From contig NZ_FNKB01000001.1 of NCBI RefSeq assembly GCF_900102345.1, positions 744,001-808,000 of the forward strand: DNA of 64,000 nt, written 5' to 3'. Shown here in pieces: positions 28,007-37,137 of this stretch (positions are counted from its first letter, which is position 1; each line of letters begins with the position of its first letter). The position numbers were made by a program, and so were the translations under genes. The notes below the pieces were generated by a model. The model was not told the origin of the DNA, searched no databases, and saw only the letters and a program-made list of their open reading frames with translations. The DNA is from Leucobacter chromiiresistens (GTDB lineage: Bacteria; Actinomycetota; Actinomycetes; Actinomycetales; Microbacteriaceae).

Positions 28007-28830
28007 CGGAGGCACTGCTGAGCGTGCGCGGGCTGACCGTTCGCGCGGGTGACGCCGCGCTGGTGAGCGGCATCGACCTCGACGTCGCACCGGGCGGCCG
28101 GGTCGGCCTCATCGGGGAGTCGGGATCGGGCAAGTCGCTCACCTCGCTCGCGGTCACCGGCCTCCTCCCCGACGGCCTCCGCGCATCGGGGTCGGTGCGC
28201 CTCGCCGGGGTCGAGACGGTGGGGGCCGACGAGTCGGCGCTCCGACCGCTCCGCGGACCGGTCGCCGGGGTCGTCTTCCAAGAACCGCTCACCGCCCTGG
28301 ATCCGCTCATGCGCGTCGGCCGGCAGATCGCGGAGCCCGTGCGGCGGCATCTCGGCCTGCGCGGGAGCGCGCTCGACGACGCCGTCGCGGCGGCCCTCGC
28401 GGAGGTGCGCCTCGACGAGCCGCGGTTCGCGCGCGCGTTTCCGCACGAGCTCTCCGGGGGCCAGCGCCAGCGCGTCGCGATCGCCATCGCCCTGGCCGCG
28501 CGCCCCCGGCTGCTCATCGCCGACGAGCCGACCACCGCGCTCGACGTCACGGTGCAGTCCGAGGTGCTCGACCTCCTCGACCGGCTGGTCGCCGAGCGCG
28601 GCATGGGCCTGCTCTTCGTCAGCCACGACCTCGCCGTGGTGTCGCGCATGACCGACCGGGTGCTCGTGCTGCAGCGCGGCGTCGCCGTCGAGCAGGGCGA
28701 CGTGCGCGAGATGCTGCGGGCGCCGCAGCACCCCTACACGCGGCAGCTCGTCGCGCACGCGCGGGTGCTCGACGCGGCGCTCGACGGCGCGTCAGGCGGT
28801 CTCGCGAACGGATCGGAGGGCGCGCAGTGA
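28003..28830 (+). CDS. Peptide-type ABC transporter ATP-binding protein (DppD-like)
   Basis: 275-aa ATPase: Walker [10 protein letters not shown]-loop [12 protein letters not shown], signature LSGGQRQR, Walker [13 protein letters not shown], switch LFVSHDLAV, and the C-terminal [10 protein letters not shown] tail. Unlike the ATPase at 5191 it has its full N-terminus ([17 protein letters not shown]). With the next gene it energises the 24.6-28 kb importer. Confidence 0.93.
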   Translation: MTEALLSVRGLTVRAGDAALVSGIDLDVAPGGRVGLIGESGSGKSLTSLAVTGLLPDGLRASGSVRLAGVETVGADESALRPLRGPVAGVVFQEPLTALDPLMRVGRQIAEPVRRHLGLRGSALDDAVAAALAEVRLDEPRFARAFPHELSGGQRQRVAIAIALAARPRLLIADEPTTALDVTVQSEVLDLLDRLVAERGMGLLFVSHDLAVVSRMTDRVLVLQRGVAVEQGDVREMLRAPQHPYTRQLVAHARVLDAALDGASGGLANGSEGAQ

Positions 28831-29585
28831 GCGTGATCGAGGCCAGCGGCGTCGACTTCTCCTACGGCAGCCGGCGCATCCTCACGGGCGTGGACCTCGC
28901 GGTGGAGCCCGGCGGATCCGTCGGCATCGTCGGGGAGTCGGGCGCGGGCAAGTCGACGCTCCTCTCCCTCCTGCTCGGGCTGGCGTCGCCGCAGCGCGGC
29001 GAGATCCGCTTCGACGGCGCGCCCCTGCGGCTGCGGGATCGCGCGCTCATGCGGCGGTTCCGCAGCGGCGTGCAGGTCGTCTTCCAGGATCCGTACTCCT
29101 CGCTCGACCCGCGGCAGCGCATCGACCGCATCGTCGCAGAGCCGCTCGAGTCGCTCGGCCTCGCCCGGGGCGCCGAGGCGCTCGAGCGCGTGCGCGCCGC
29201 GCTCGAATCGGTCGGAATGCCGGCAGACGCCGCCCGCCGCTACCCGCACGAGTTCTCGGGCGGGCAGCGGCAGCGCATCGCGATCGCCCGCGCGACGGTG
29301 GTGCGCCCGCGGGTGCTCGTCGCCGACGAGCCGGTGAGCGCCCTCGACGTCAGCACGCGCACCCAGGTGATCGAGCTGATCAACCGGCTCCGCGCGGACC
29401 ACGGTCTCGCGCTCGTCATGGTGTCGCACGACCTCGGCGCGGTGGCGGCGACGTGCGATCGCACGGTGGTGCTGGAGGGCGGCCGCGTCGTCGAGTCGGG
29501 CGCGACGGGGGCGCTGCTCGCGGCCCCGCGTGAGGCATATACGCAGCGCCTGATCGCGGCGATCCCGCGCCTCCCGCCCGCCTGA
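28827..29585 (+). CDS. Peptide-type ABC transporter ATP-binding protein (DppF-like)
   Basis: 252-aa ATPase: Walker [10 protein letters not shown]-loop [14 protein letters not shown], signature FSGGQRQR, Walker [13 protein letters not shown], switch VMVSHDLGA. It ends shortly after the switch with only a short tail ([12 protein letters not shown]), slightly shorter than typical DppF. The GTG start overlaps the previous stop. Last gene of the five-gene importer. Confidence 0.92.
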   Translation: MSVIEASGVDFSYGSRRILTGVDLAVEPGGSVGIVGESGAGKSTLLSLLLGLASPQRGEIRFDGAPLRLRDRALMRRFRSGVQVVFQDPYSSLDPRQRIDRIVAEPLESLGLARGAEALERVRAALESVGMPADAARRYPHEFSGGQRQRIAIARATVVRPRVLVADEPVSALDVSTRTQVIELINRLRADHGLALVMVSHDLGAVAATCDRTVVLEGGRVVESGATGALLAAPREAYTQRLIAAIPRLPPA

Positions 29586-29699
29586 CGGGCCCGGCCTGCC
29601 CGGCTCTCTCCCGCCCGCCCCGCCCGGCCTGACGGGCCCGCCCCGCCCGCCCGGCTCTCTCGCCCGGCCCTCTCTCGCCCGGCTTGCCCCGCCTCTCTG
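29586..29699. repeat. Pyrimidine/GC low-complexity stretch
   Basis: About 114 bases of degenerate short units (variations on GCCCGGCTCTCT and CCCGCCC) between the end of the ABC operon and the hairpin repeat at 29700. No gene or promoter is seen. Confidence 0.6.
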
Positions 29700-29760
29700 G
29701 AGCGGGGTCACTTGCGGAGCGTGTCGGGTAGGCGACACACTCCGCAATCGACCCCGCTCG
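29700..29760. repeat. Long-hairpin repeat, copy 2
   Basis: Outer arms GAGCGGGGTC and GACCCCGCTC are shared with the copy at 9739-9801; the inner arms GCGGAGCGTGTCG and CGACACACTCCGC have one mismatch. It sits between the convergent ABC operon and trhO. It may work as a terminator as well as belonging to a dispersed repeat family. Confidence 0.85.
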
Positions 29761-29788
29761 CGGGTTGGGGCAAGATCGGGCGTCGAGC

Positions 29789-30727
29789 TCAAGCCGTCGG
29801 CGCGTGCTCCTCGCACGGGGATCCGGCGTGGGCGTCGCAGACCACGAAGCGGTGCGTGCAGGCCGGGTCGGAGCAGTTCGACACCGCGTTCGACGGTGCG
29901 CCGCACACGCGGCACCGGCCGATGACGGCGGCGCCGGGAGCGAAGTCGAGCGCTTCGCGCCCGTCGAAGACGGCGAGCGAGCCCTCCCAGAGGCCGTCGT
30001 TGCCGAAGGCCTCGCCGTACTTCACGATGCCGCCGTCGATCTGGTACACCTCGCCGAACCCGCGGGTGCGCATCGCCGCCGAGAGGATCTCGCAGCGGAT
30101 GCCGCCGGTGCAGTAGGTGACGACCGGACGCCCCTTGAGATCGTCGAAGTCGCCGGCGTCGATCTGCGCGATGAAGTCGTGGGTGGTTCGGGTGTTGGGC
30201 ACCACGGCGCCCGCGAACCGCCCGATCTCGGCCTCCCACGCGTTGCGCCCGTCGAAGAAGACCACGTCGTCTCCGCGTTCGGCCACGAGTTCGTTCACCT
30301 CGTGCGGGGAGAGGTGCACGCCGCCGCCTACGACGCCGTGGTCGTCGACCCGCGTCTCCTCCGGGATGCCGAACGCCACGAGTTCGTCGCGCACCTTCAC
30401 GCTGAGCTTCGGGAAATCGGTGATGCGCTGCCAGCGGGCCCCGCGCTCGACGCCGTGCAGCCGCTCCTCGGGGGCGTCGACGAGCGCGGTACCCGCGCTC
30501 CACTTCGGCTCGAGCGAGGCGAACGGCGCGTACTCGCGAGTGCGTCGCAGGTACTGCTTGCAGGCGTCGAGCTCGCCGCCCACGGTGCCGTTGATGCCGT
30601 GCGGCGAGATGATGATGCGGCCGCGGAGGCCCAGCGACTCGCAGAGCTGCCGCTGCCAGAGGCGCACGGCCTCGGGGTCGGCGACGGGAGCGAAGACGTA
30701 GTACAGCAGAATCTTGGGCACGCTCAC
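29789..30727 (-). CDS. trhO: tRNA uridine(34) 5-hydroxylase, rhodanese-type (TrhO/YceA)
   Basis: 312-aa tRNA modification enzyme that hydroxylates wobble U34. The central rhodanese domain contains the active-site loop [10 protein letters not shown], and the family's N-terminal acylphosphatase-like domain begins at [11 protein letters not shown] with [12 protein letters not shown]. The C-terminus carries a Cys/His cluster ([14 protein letters not shown], then [11 protein letters not shown] and CEEH) resembling a zinc site. GTG start. It converges on the ABC operon across the hairpin repeat. Confidence 0.93.
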   Translation of the reverse strand: MSVPKILLYYVFAPVADPEAVRLWQRQLCESLGLRGRIIISPHGINGTVGGELDACKQYLRRTREYAPFASLEPKWSAGTALVDAPEERLHGVERGARWQRITDFPKLSVKVRDELVAFGIPEETRVDDHGVVGGGVHLSPHEVNELVAERGDDVVFFDGRNAWEAEIGRFAGAVVPNTRTTHDFIAQIDAGDFDDLKGRPVVTYCTGGIRCEILSAAMRTRGFGEVYQIDGGIVKYGEAFGNDGLWEGSLAVFDGREALDFAPGAAVIGRCRVCGAPSNAVSNCSDPACTHRFVVCDAHAGSPCEEHAPTA

Positions 30728-30799
30728 CCGACCATGCTACGCGGGCCGTGCACGCGGGCCCTGCACGCGGGCCGCGGTCACCTGCCCGACGAGGGCGCC

Positions 30800-30830
30800 T
30801 TGACCTTGACGCTGCGTCAACCCGTAACGT
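30800..30830 (+). promoter_or_regulatory. MerR-type promoter with 19-bp spacer and operator
   Basis: -35 TTGACC (30800-30805) and -10 TAACGT (30825-30830) are separated by 19 bases. The spacer carries the perfect palindrome TTGACGC-T-GCGTCAA (30806-30820), the classic MerR arrangement, just upstream of the MerR gene, so autoregulation is expected. Confidence 0.8.
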
Positions 30831-30855
30831 TGCGGTCGAAGCGAGAGGCACCACG

Positions 30856-31599
30856 ATGAACGACCATGAACGACTCCATGCCGTGCAGGCGGTGGCGCGC
30901 GCTGCGGGCACGACGTCGCGCACGCTGCGCCACTACGACCGCATCGGCCTGCTGCCGCCGACGCGCGTCGGCGCGAACGGGTACCGCTACTACGACGATG
31001 CCGCACTGCTCCGGCTGCAGCGCATCCTGCTGCTCCGCGAGCTCGGGCTGGGGCTCGATGCCATCGCGCGGGTGCTCGCGGCGCAGGACGCGCACGGGGC
31101 CGGATCGGATCACGGAGCCGGGCCGAGCAGCGGCGCGGGGCATCGTGCCGGCGAGGATCGCGGCGCCCCGTCCGGGGCGGCCGAGATCCTGCGGGCGCAC
31201 CTCGCGATCCTGCAGGGCGAGCGCGAGCGCATCGCCCGTCAGATCGGCGCCGTGGAGCGCACCATCGCAGCGGTGCTGCGGCAGAACGGGACACCGGAGA
31301 CGAGAGGAGCACTGATGTCAGAGAACATCTTCGACGGATTCGACCAGGCGCAGCACCGAGCGGAGGCCCAGGCGCTCGCCGCCCGGCACGTCGCGTGGTT
31401 GCGCGGGATCCCCGGCACGCCGGCCGCGGATCCGGACGGCGACGTCGCGGGGTACGTGCGCGGGCTCGGCGAGCTGTACGTCGCCGACGAGCGCTTCGCG
31501 GCGAATCACGGCGGGCAGGCGGGGACGGAGTTCGTGCGCGACGGGCTGCGCGTCCACGCCGGCGCGGCGTTGACGGCCGGGCCGCGCTCCGGGCGGTAG
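30856..31599 (+). CDS. MerR family regulator with TipAS-like C-terminal domain
   Basis: 247-aa transcription activator. The N-terminal winged helix spans about residues 5-75 (VARAAGTTSRTLRHYDRIGLLPP, then GYRYYDDAALLRLQ), followed by a coiled-coil dimerisation region interrupted by a Gly/Ser/His-rich insert. The C-terminal domain (about residues 155-247: FDGFDQAQHRAEAQ, YVADERFAANHGGQAG) resembles the TipAS antibiotic-binding domain. ATG 30856 follows GAGAGGCACC. It is probably autoregulated from the 19-bp-spacer promoter; the ligand is unknown. Confidence 0.88.
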   Translation: MNDHERLHAVQAVARAAGTTSRTLRHYDRIGLLPPTRVGANGYRYYDDAALLRLQRILLLRELGLGLDAIARVLAAQDAHGAGSDHGAGPSSGAGHRAGEDRGAPSGAAEILRAHLAILQGERERIARQIGAVERTIAAVLRQNGTPETRGALMSENIFDGFDQAQHRAEAQALAARHVAWLRGIPGTPAADPDGDVAGYVRGLGELYVADERFAANHGGQAGTEFVRDGLRVHAGAALTAGPRSGR

Positions 31600-31664
31600 T
31601 CGCTCGCGCCTGGCCGCCTCAGCAGGCCGGCGCCGGATCGCCTCGGCAGCCGCGCCGCGCCGCA

Positions 31665-33221
31665 TCAACTCGCTGGGCCGGGCGGTTCGCCCTCCTCGAG
31701 CAGCGCCGCCGCCGAGGCGTACGCGTCGGTCTCCTCGCGCACGGGCAGGTCGAACACGCGGGTCGGGCCGGCGCCCGCCTCGTCGGCGCCCCAGCCGGGC
31801 GCGCCGTCGCGCGCGAAGCGCACGAGTGCGCCGTGCACGGCATCCGCGAGCGCCTGCGGGGGCGCCTGCCCGGCGACGCGCTCCACCCCGGGCGCGTCGA
31901 GCCGGTCGAAGACGAAGGGCACGTCGCTGCAGTGCCCCGCGATGTGGGGCGCTCCGGCTTCGGCCTCGGGGGCGTGCCACGAGAATCGCGAGGTCCAGGT
32001 CGCCCCCGCGGCGTCCGATGCGGCGCGCGCCCGCGAGATGCGGGGCACCCACGAGCGGAACACGGCGTCGGTCGCGTAGCGTCCGACGAGGGCGACACTG
32101 CTGGTGGTGGCGCTGATCTCGTCGATCGCCAGCCAGCGGTCGACTGCCGCGGCGGAGGCGCCGAGTCCGCGCAGCACGGCGCGCCGCGGCGCGCGGTCGA
32201 GGATCGGTCGCGGTGCGAACAGGCCCATGAGCTCGTCGTCGGCGGTGCACAGTGCGAGCGGCACGTGCGCGCTCGCGCCGAGCGCGGCGCCCCGCACCGC
32301 ATCATGGGGCACGATCTCGCCGTCGGCCAGGGGGCCGATCATGAGGCCGTCGCGCAGCAGACCGTGCACGTCGCGCAGCAGCCGGGGAGCGGCGGGCGCG
32401 GTGATCCTGCGCTGCAGTTCGAGGATCCGCGTCTCGGGCAGCGCCGAGACGCCCGCCGCGTCGGGGGTCACTCCGGCGAGTCGGGCGAGGTGGCGGGTGC
32501 GCGCCGCGGCGGCCTCCACGGACGGGGCGGCGATGGCGGCGGACATCGCGTATCCGCCGTGGAGGAGGCCGCGCGCCGCGGGCACGCCGAGCAGGGTGAG
32601 CACGGCTCCGCCCCCGGCCGATTGCCCGGCGACGGTCACGCGATCCGCGTCGCCGCCGAACGCCGCGATGTTCTGCCGCACCCATTCGAGTGCGCGCACC
32701 CAGTCGAGCACGCCGCGGTTCGCGGGGGCGCCGTCGAGCCAGCCGAAGCCGGTGAAGCCGAGGCGGTACGAGAAGGTGACGAGCCCGACGCCGTCGCGGG
32801 CGAAGGCGCGCCCGTCGTACCAGGGGCTGGCGGGCGAACCCGAGATGAATCCGCCGCCGTGGATCCAGACGACGACGGGCAGCCGCGCGGCGGCGCCCGG
32901 GTCGGGGGTCCAGACGTTGACGTTCAGCGTGTTGTCGCCCGGCACGGAGTGCTCGGGGATCAGCGTGATGCCGGCGTCGCCGCGCTGGGGCGTCGGGCCG
33001 AAGCGGGCCGCGTCGCGCACGCCGTCCCAGGCCGCGGGGGGCTGCGGGGCGGCGAACCGGAGGTCGCCGACGGGAGCGGCGGCGTAGGGGATGCCGCGGA
33101 ACACCGCGGCGCTCGCCCCGGTCGGCCCTGCGGCGTCGATCGGCTCCCAGACGCCGCGGACGGCCCCCGCGGTCGTCCGCACGACGGGGCGCGGCGCTCC
33201 GCCGAGTGCGCTGCCGGGCAT
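31665..33221 (-). CDS. Carboxylesterase, type B
   Basis: 518-aa alpha/beta hydrolase of the carboxylesterase/para-nitrobenzyl esterase family. It shows GIPYAAAPVGDLRF near the N-terminus, the oxyanion hole HGGGF (about residues 121-125), the nucleophile S201 in VAGQSAGG, and a histidine in PHIAGHCSDVPFVF near the C-terminus. ATG 33221 is chosen over an adjacent GTG at 33224. It lies seven to ten bases after the GntR regulator stop, so the regulator probably controls the esterase through the same transcript. Substrate unknown. Confidence 0.9.
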   Translation of the reverse strand: MPGSALGGAPRPVVRTTAGAVRGVWEPIDAAGPTGASAAVFRGIPYAAAPVGDLRFAAPQPPAAWDGVRDAARFGPTPQRGDAGITLIPEHSVPGDNTLNVNVWTPDPGAAARLPVVVWIHGGGFISGSPASPWYDGRAFARDGVGLVTFSYRLGFTGFGWLDGAPANRGVLDWVRALEWVRQNIAAFGGDADRVTVAGQSAGGGAVLTLLGVPAARGLLHGGYAMSAAIAAPSVEAAAARTRHLARLAGVTPDAAGVSALPETRILELQRRITAPAAPRLLRDVHGLLRDGLMIGPLADGEIVPHDAVRGAALGASAHVPLALCTADDELMGLFAPRPILDRAPRRAVLRGLGASAAAVDRWLAIDEISATTSSVALVGRYATDAVFRSWVPRISRARAASDAAGATWTSRFSWHAPEAEAGAPHIAGHCSDVPFVFDRLDAPGVERVAGQAPPQALADAVHGALVRFARDGAPGWGADEAGAGPTRVFDLPVREETDAYASAAALLEEGEPPGPAS

Positions 33222-33231
33222 CACGGGAGGA

Positions 33232-34035
33232 TCAGGGGCGGGCCTGGGCCTCGGCGCGCGCGAGCACGTGATCCTGGGCCATCTGCGCCTCGTCGATGCG
33301 CTGCTGCTGCTCGGGGGTGCGGGCGAGCGGCGGGATCACCTCGTGCTGGTCGTTGACGATGACGACGTCGTGGTCGACGTGGTTGACCATCGCGTGCACG
33401 GCGTCGATGAAGTCGCGGCGCCGGATCGCGTCGAGCACGCGCGCGTGATCGCGCTCCATCTCCGCGCCGGTGGCAACGTTCGCGAGGCGCCCGCGGTGCT
33501 CGGGGGTGCGCAGGCGGTCGTTGATGCCCGCGTAGAGGGCGGCGAGCAGTCGGTTCTTGGCCGCGTCGAAGACGAGGCGGTGGAATCGGCTGTCGAACGC
33601 CGTGTCGACGTCGGCGGCGAAGCCGAGCACGGGGCAGCGCGTGCAGCCGACCTCCTCGATCGCTGCGCGTTCGAGCGCCGCGATGTCCTCGTCGGTGCGG
33701 TGCAGGGCGGCCTGCTGGGCGGCCTCGATCTCGAGTGCGCGACGGTAGCTGAGGATCTCCTCGAGCGTGAAGTCGGTGAGGAACTCGTTGAGGAGCGTGC
33801 TCGTCGGCGCGGCCGAGCGCACGAACGTGCCGCGCCCCGGGAGGGTCTCGAGCATGCCGATGCTGGCGAGTGATCGTACGGCCTCGCGCACGGTCGAGCG
33901 CCCCACCCCGGTCTGCTCGGCGAGCTCCGGTTCGATGGGGATGCGCCCGCCGACGGGCCACTCGCCGGTGGTGATCTTGCGACGCAGGTAGGCGAGCGTC
34001 GCGCGTGCTCGATCTGACCCTGTGGTCGCTGCCAT
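33232..34035 (-). CDS. FadR/GntR family regulator (FCD domain)
   Basis: 267-aa repressor. The winged helix-turn-helix at about residues 10-75 includes RIPIEPELAEQTGVGRSTVREAV and LPGRGTFVR, followed by a C-terminal FCD-type helical ligand domain. The start is ATG 34035 (MAATTGSDRAR); an upstream ATG at 34080 would add 15 unrelated residues. A TATACT-like -10 lies upstream on this strand near 34083-34088. It is in one unit with the esterase and likely responds to a related acid. Confidence 0.87.
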   Translation of the reverse strand: MAATTGSDRARATLAYLRRKITTGEWPVGGRIPIEPELAEQTGVGRSTVREAVRSLASIGMLETLPGRGTFVRSAAPTSTLLNEFLTDFTLEEILSYRRALEIEAAQQAALHRTDEDIAALERAAIEEVGCTRCPVLGFAADVDTAFDSRFHRLVFDAAKNRLLAALYAGINDRLRTPEHRGRLANVATGAEMERDHARVLDAIRRRDFIDAVHAMVNHVDHDVVIVNDQHEVIPPLARTPEQQQRIDEAQMAQDHVLARAEAQARP

Positions 34036-34182
34036 GATCACTCCGATTCGTCGGGCGCCAGGTGCGCCGATGCCGAGCATCCAGTATATCGAGCGGGATC
34101 GGCGCCGGCCGGGGAGTCCCGGTGGGCGGGAGCGCGTCTCGGGGCGGCGGTTGGCGGGGCAGGTCGGCGACCGTAGGCTGGT

Positions 34183-34246
34183 GGCCAGAGACGGCCAGAG
34201 ACGGCCGGAGCCGGCCGGAGCCGGGCCAGAGGCGGCCGGAGGCGGT
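34183..34246. repeat. 10-bp tandem repeats before the PEBP gene
   Basis: GGCCAGAGAC twice, then GGCCGGAGCC twice and two degenerate copies, ending 20 bases before the ATG at 34266. They could hold the 5' untranslated region. Confidence 0.75.
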
Positions 34247-34265
34247 CGGTGAACGAGGGGGCGCC

Positions 34266-34823
34266 ATGACGAATGGGAATCCGAGTCGCGGTGAGATCGA
34301 TCCGTATGCGCGCATGCGGCCGGTGCCGAGCTTCTCGTTGCGCAGCACCGACATCCAGGACGGCGAGCCGCTGCCGGCGGAGCAGTTCGCGGAGGCGGCC
34401 GGAGGGTCGAATCGCTCGCCGCAGCTGAGCTGGGAGGGGTTCCCCGCCGAGACGCGGAGCTTCGCCGTCACCTGCTTCGACCCCGACGCCCCGACGGGGT
34501 CGGGGTTCTGGCACTGGGCGGTGGCGAATCTGCCGCTGGGCACGCGCGAGCTCGCGGCGGGGGCGGGGGCTCCCGGCGGCGCGCTGCTGCCGGCCGGGGC
34601 GCTGACCCTGCCGAACGAGCGGCGGCAGCGGGCCTATGCGGGCGCTGCGCCGCCGCCGGGAACGGGCGTGCATCACTATTGGTTCGTGGTGCATGCGCTC
34701 GACGTGGAGCACGTGAACGTCGATCCGGATGCGACGCCGGCCGTGCTCGGGGTCACGATGCGGGATGCGGTGCTGGCGCGGGCGATCATCGTCGCCACGG
34801 GGGAGTTCGGCCAGGTCAACTGA
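34266..34823 (+). CDS. YbhB/YbcL-type phosphatidylethanolamine-binding protein (PEBP)
   Basis: 185-aa PEBP-fold protein. The N-terminus has IDPYARMRPVPSFSLRSTDI, then NRSPQLSWEGFP, CFDPDAPTGSGFWHWAVANLP (the ligand-pocket motif DPDxP...FxHW) and GVHHYWFVVHALD. Bacterial PEBP proteins of this type have unclear roles and may bind small anions or phospholipid headgroups. The start follows AACGAGGGGGCGCC. Its TGA stop begins a palindrome. Confidence 0.92.
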   Translation: MTNGNPSRGEIDPYARMRPVPSFSLRSTDIQDGEPLPAEQFAEAAGGSNRSPQLSWEGFPAETRSFAVTCFDPDAPTGSGFWHWAVANLPLGTRELAAGAGAPGGALLPAGALTLPNERRQRAYAGAAPPPGTGVHHYWFVVHALDVEHVNVDPDATPAVLGVTMRDAVLARAIIVATGEFGQVN

Positions 34824-34838
34824 CCGACCGCTCGGTCA
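34821..34838. promoter_or_regulatory. Perfect palindrome TGACCGA-N4-TCGGTCA
   Basis: It starts at the PEBP stop codon. It may be a terminator hairpin, but the sequence is also typical of TetR-family operators and it lies upstream of the ABC importer at 34992. No TetR gene is adjacent. Confidence 0.5.
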
Positions 34839-34875
34839 GGAATTACAACGCCTCGGTCACGAAGCCGGCTCCGAG

Positions 34876-34906
34876 TTGCTCCCGCGGGGGGATGGCGGTC
34901 TACGAT
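34876..34906 (+). promoter_or_regulatory. Possible promoter of the TrpXYZ-like ABC operon
   Basis: -35-like TTGCTC (34876-34881) and -10-like TACGAT (34901-34906) with a 19-base spacer, 86 bases before the SBP start. Confidence 0.4.
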
Positions 34907-34991
34907 GCTTGAAGTGGCGGGGGCTCCCGCCGACCCGCTCAGTTCGCCGACGCACTGACCCGGCGACACCCCTGCAAAGGATCCGATACCC

Positions 34992-35999
34992 ATGCGACAG
35001 ACCTCGTTCCGCCGCCGCGCACTCGCCGTCGCCGGCGTCACCGCCGCCGCAGCCCTCACCCTCAGCGCCTGCTCCTCCTCCGACTCCTCGGGAGAGGGCG
35101 GATCGGCCGAGACCTTCAACATCGGGATCAGCCAGTTCGTGCAGCACCCGGCCCTCGACTCGGCGACCGAGGGCTTCAAGCAGGCCTTCATCGACGCCGG
35201 ATACGTCGAGGGCGAGACCGTCAACTTCGACGAGCAGAACGCGAACGCCGAGCAGGCGACCGCCGTCACCATCGCCCAGGGCTTCGCGACCTCCGACAAC
35301 GACCTGGTGCTCGCCGTCGCGACCCCTGCGGCCCAGGCCGCCGCCCAGGCGATCACCGACAAGCCGATCCTCTTCACCGCCGTGACCGACGCCGTCTCGG
35401 CCGAGCTCGTCGACTCGAACGAGACCCCCGGCGGCAACGTGACGGGCACGAGCGACCTCGCGCCGCTCGACGAGCAGCTCAAGATGCTGCAGGAGATCGT
35501 GCCCGATGCGAAGAAGGTGGGCATCGTCTACGCCTCGGGCGAGGTGAACTCGGAGGTGCAGGTCGAAGCGGCGCAGGAGGCCGCAGCCGACCTCGACCTC
35601 GAGATCGTCACGAAGACCGTCACCACCGCGAACGACATCGCGCAGGCGACCGAGGCGCTCGGCGACGTCGACGCCATTTACGTGCCCACCGACAACCTCG
35701 TCGTCTCGGGCATCGCCTCGCTCGTGCAGGTCGCCGAGGAGCAGCAGATCCCCGTGATCGGCGCCGAGGCCGGCACCGTCGAGGGCGGCGCGGTCGCCAC
35801 GCTCGGCATCGACTACGTCGACCTGGGCCACCAGACCGGCGAGATGGCCATCAAGATCCTCGAAGACGGCGCCGACCCGGCCGAGCTCGCCGTCGAGACC
35901 TCGAAGAGCTTCACCTACGTGGTCAACCCCGGCGCCGCCGAGCGCATGGGCGTCGAGATCCCGAAGGAGATCCTCGACCAGGCGGAGACCGTCGAGTAA
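34992..35999 (+). CDS. ABC transporter substrate-binding lipoprotein (TrpX-like)
   Basis: 335-aa extracytoplasmic binding protein. The signal peptide ends at the lipobox LTLSAC, followed by a Ser-rich linker. The mature domain contains NIGISQFVQHPALDSATEGFK, IDKPILFTAVTD-like text and TDNLVVSGIASLVQ, typical of the ABC_sub_bind (COG2984, TrpX) family. Third-position GC is very high. It is followed by its permease and ATPase in one operon. Related systems are linked to tryptophan uptake, but the ligand here is unproven. Confidence 0.9.
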   Translation: MRQTSFRRRALAVAGVTAAAALTLSACSSSDSSGEGGSAETFNIGISQFVQHPALDSATEGFKQAFIDAGYVEGETVNFDEQNANAEQATAVTIAQGFATSDNDLVLAVATPAAQAAAQAITDKPILFTAVTDAVSAELVDSNETPGGNVTGTSDLAPLDEQLKMLQEIVPDAKKVGIVYASGEVNSEVQVEAAQEAAADLDLEIVTKTVTTANDIAQATEALGDVDAIYVPTDNLVVSGIASLVQVAEEQQIPVIGAEAGTVEGGAVATLGIDYVDLGHQTGEMAIKILEDGADPAELAVETSKSFTYVVNPGAAERMGVEIPKEILDQAETVE

Positions 36000-36074
36000 C
36001 CCGGGATCCCGGCCTTCGCGGCCTCCCACCCGCTCGACCTCCCCAACGAACGATACGAACAGGATGACCATCGC

Positions 36075-37133
36075 ATGATTGGCGCGCTCGAACTCGGCCT
36101 CATCTACGGGGTGATGGCACTGGGCGTCTACCTGACGTTCCGGGTGCTCAACTTCCCGGACCTCACGGTCGACGGCAGCTTCACCACGGGCGCCGCCGTC
36201 GCGGCCGCGCTGATCACAACCGGGCAGAACCCCGTCCTCGCCACCCTCGCCGGTGGCGGGGCCGGGCTCGTCGCGGGCATCGTCACCGGCCTGCTGCACA
36301 CGAAGGGGCGCATCGACGGCCTGCTCTCGGGCATCCTGACCATGATCGCCCTCTGGTCGATCAACCTGCGCATCATGGGCACCGCGAAAGAAGACACGGC
36401 GGTCGCCGCGAATCTCCCGCTGCTGCGCGCCGACACCGTGTTCACCCCGCTGCGCGACGGCGACCTGCTCGGCACCTGGGGCGGCGTCGCCATCATCCTC
36501 GTCGCCGTGCTCGTGCTCAAGTTCATCGTCGACTGGTTCCTCTCGACCAACCTCGGCCTCGCCATCCAGGCGACGGGCGACAACGGCCCGATGATCCGCA
36601 GCTTCGGCGTCAACACCGACCGCACCACCATCCTCACCCTCGCGATCTCGAACGGGTTCGTCGGCCTCTGCGGGGCGCTCGTCGCCCAGTACCAGGGCTT
36701 CGCCGACATCAGCATGGGCGTCGGGCTGATCCTCGTCGGCCTCGCGTCGGTCATCCTCGGCCAGGCCATCTTCGGCCAGCGCTTCATCTGGCTCGCCAGC
36801 CTCGCCGTGGTGCTCGGCGCCGTCATCTACCGCCTCATCATCTTCTTCGCCCTCCGCGCCGGCCTCGACCCGAACGACATGAAGCTCATCACGGCGCTGC
36901 TCGTCATCGCCGCGCTGCTGCTGCCGCGCTGGGGCTTTCTGCGGAGGATCCCGATGCTGCGGCGCAAGGACGGCCGCGTCGTGCTCGAAGACGTGACCGC
37001 GCCGGCATCCGCCGCCGCGACGGCCGGCGCCGACGACACCGCCGCTCGCGCCGGCGCGCCGAGGGGCGACGCCGACGCAGCGCCGATGACCGCCGGATCC
37101 TCCCCCGAACCCGACACGCACGCCGGAAGGTAG
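36075..37133 (+). CDS. ABC transporter permease (TrpY-like)
   Basis: 352-aa inner-membrane permease with about eight hydrophobic segments. It starts GALELGLIYGVMALGVYL and has TFRVLNFPDLTVDGSFTTGAAV, then TDRTTILTLAISNGFVGLCGAL, characteristic of the COG4120 family. The last 50 residues are a hydrophilic Ala/Asp-rich tail not needed by the family. It is 75 bases after the SBP gene and four before the ATPase. Confidence 0.9.
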   Translation: MIGALELGLIYGVMALGVYLTFRVLNFPDLTVDGSFTTGAAVAAALITTGQNPVLATLAGGGAGLVAGIVTGLLHTKGRIDGLLSGILTMIALWSINLRIMGTAKEDTAVAANLPLLRADTVFTPLRDGDLLGTWGGVAIILVAVLVLKFIVDWFLSTNLGLAIQATGDNGPMIRSFGVNTDRTTILTLAISNGFVGLCGALVAQYQGFADISMGVGLILVGLASVILGQAIFGQRFIWLASLAVVLGAVIYRLIIFFALRAGLDPNDMKLITALLVIAALLLPRWGFLRRIPMLRRKDGRVVLEDVTAPASAAATAGADDTAARAGAPRGDADAAPMTAGSSPEPDTHAGR

Positions 37134-37137
37134 CCGC

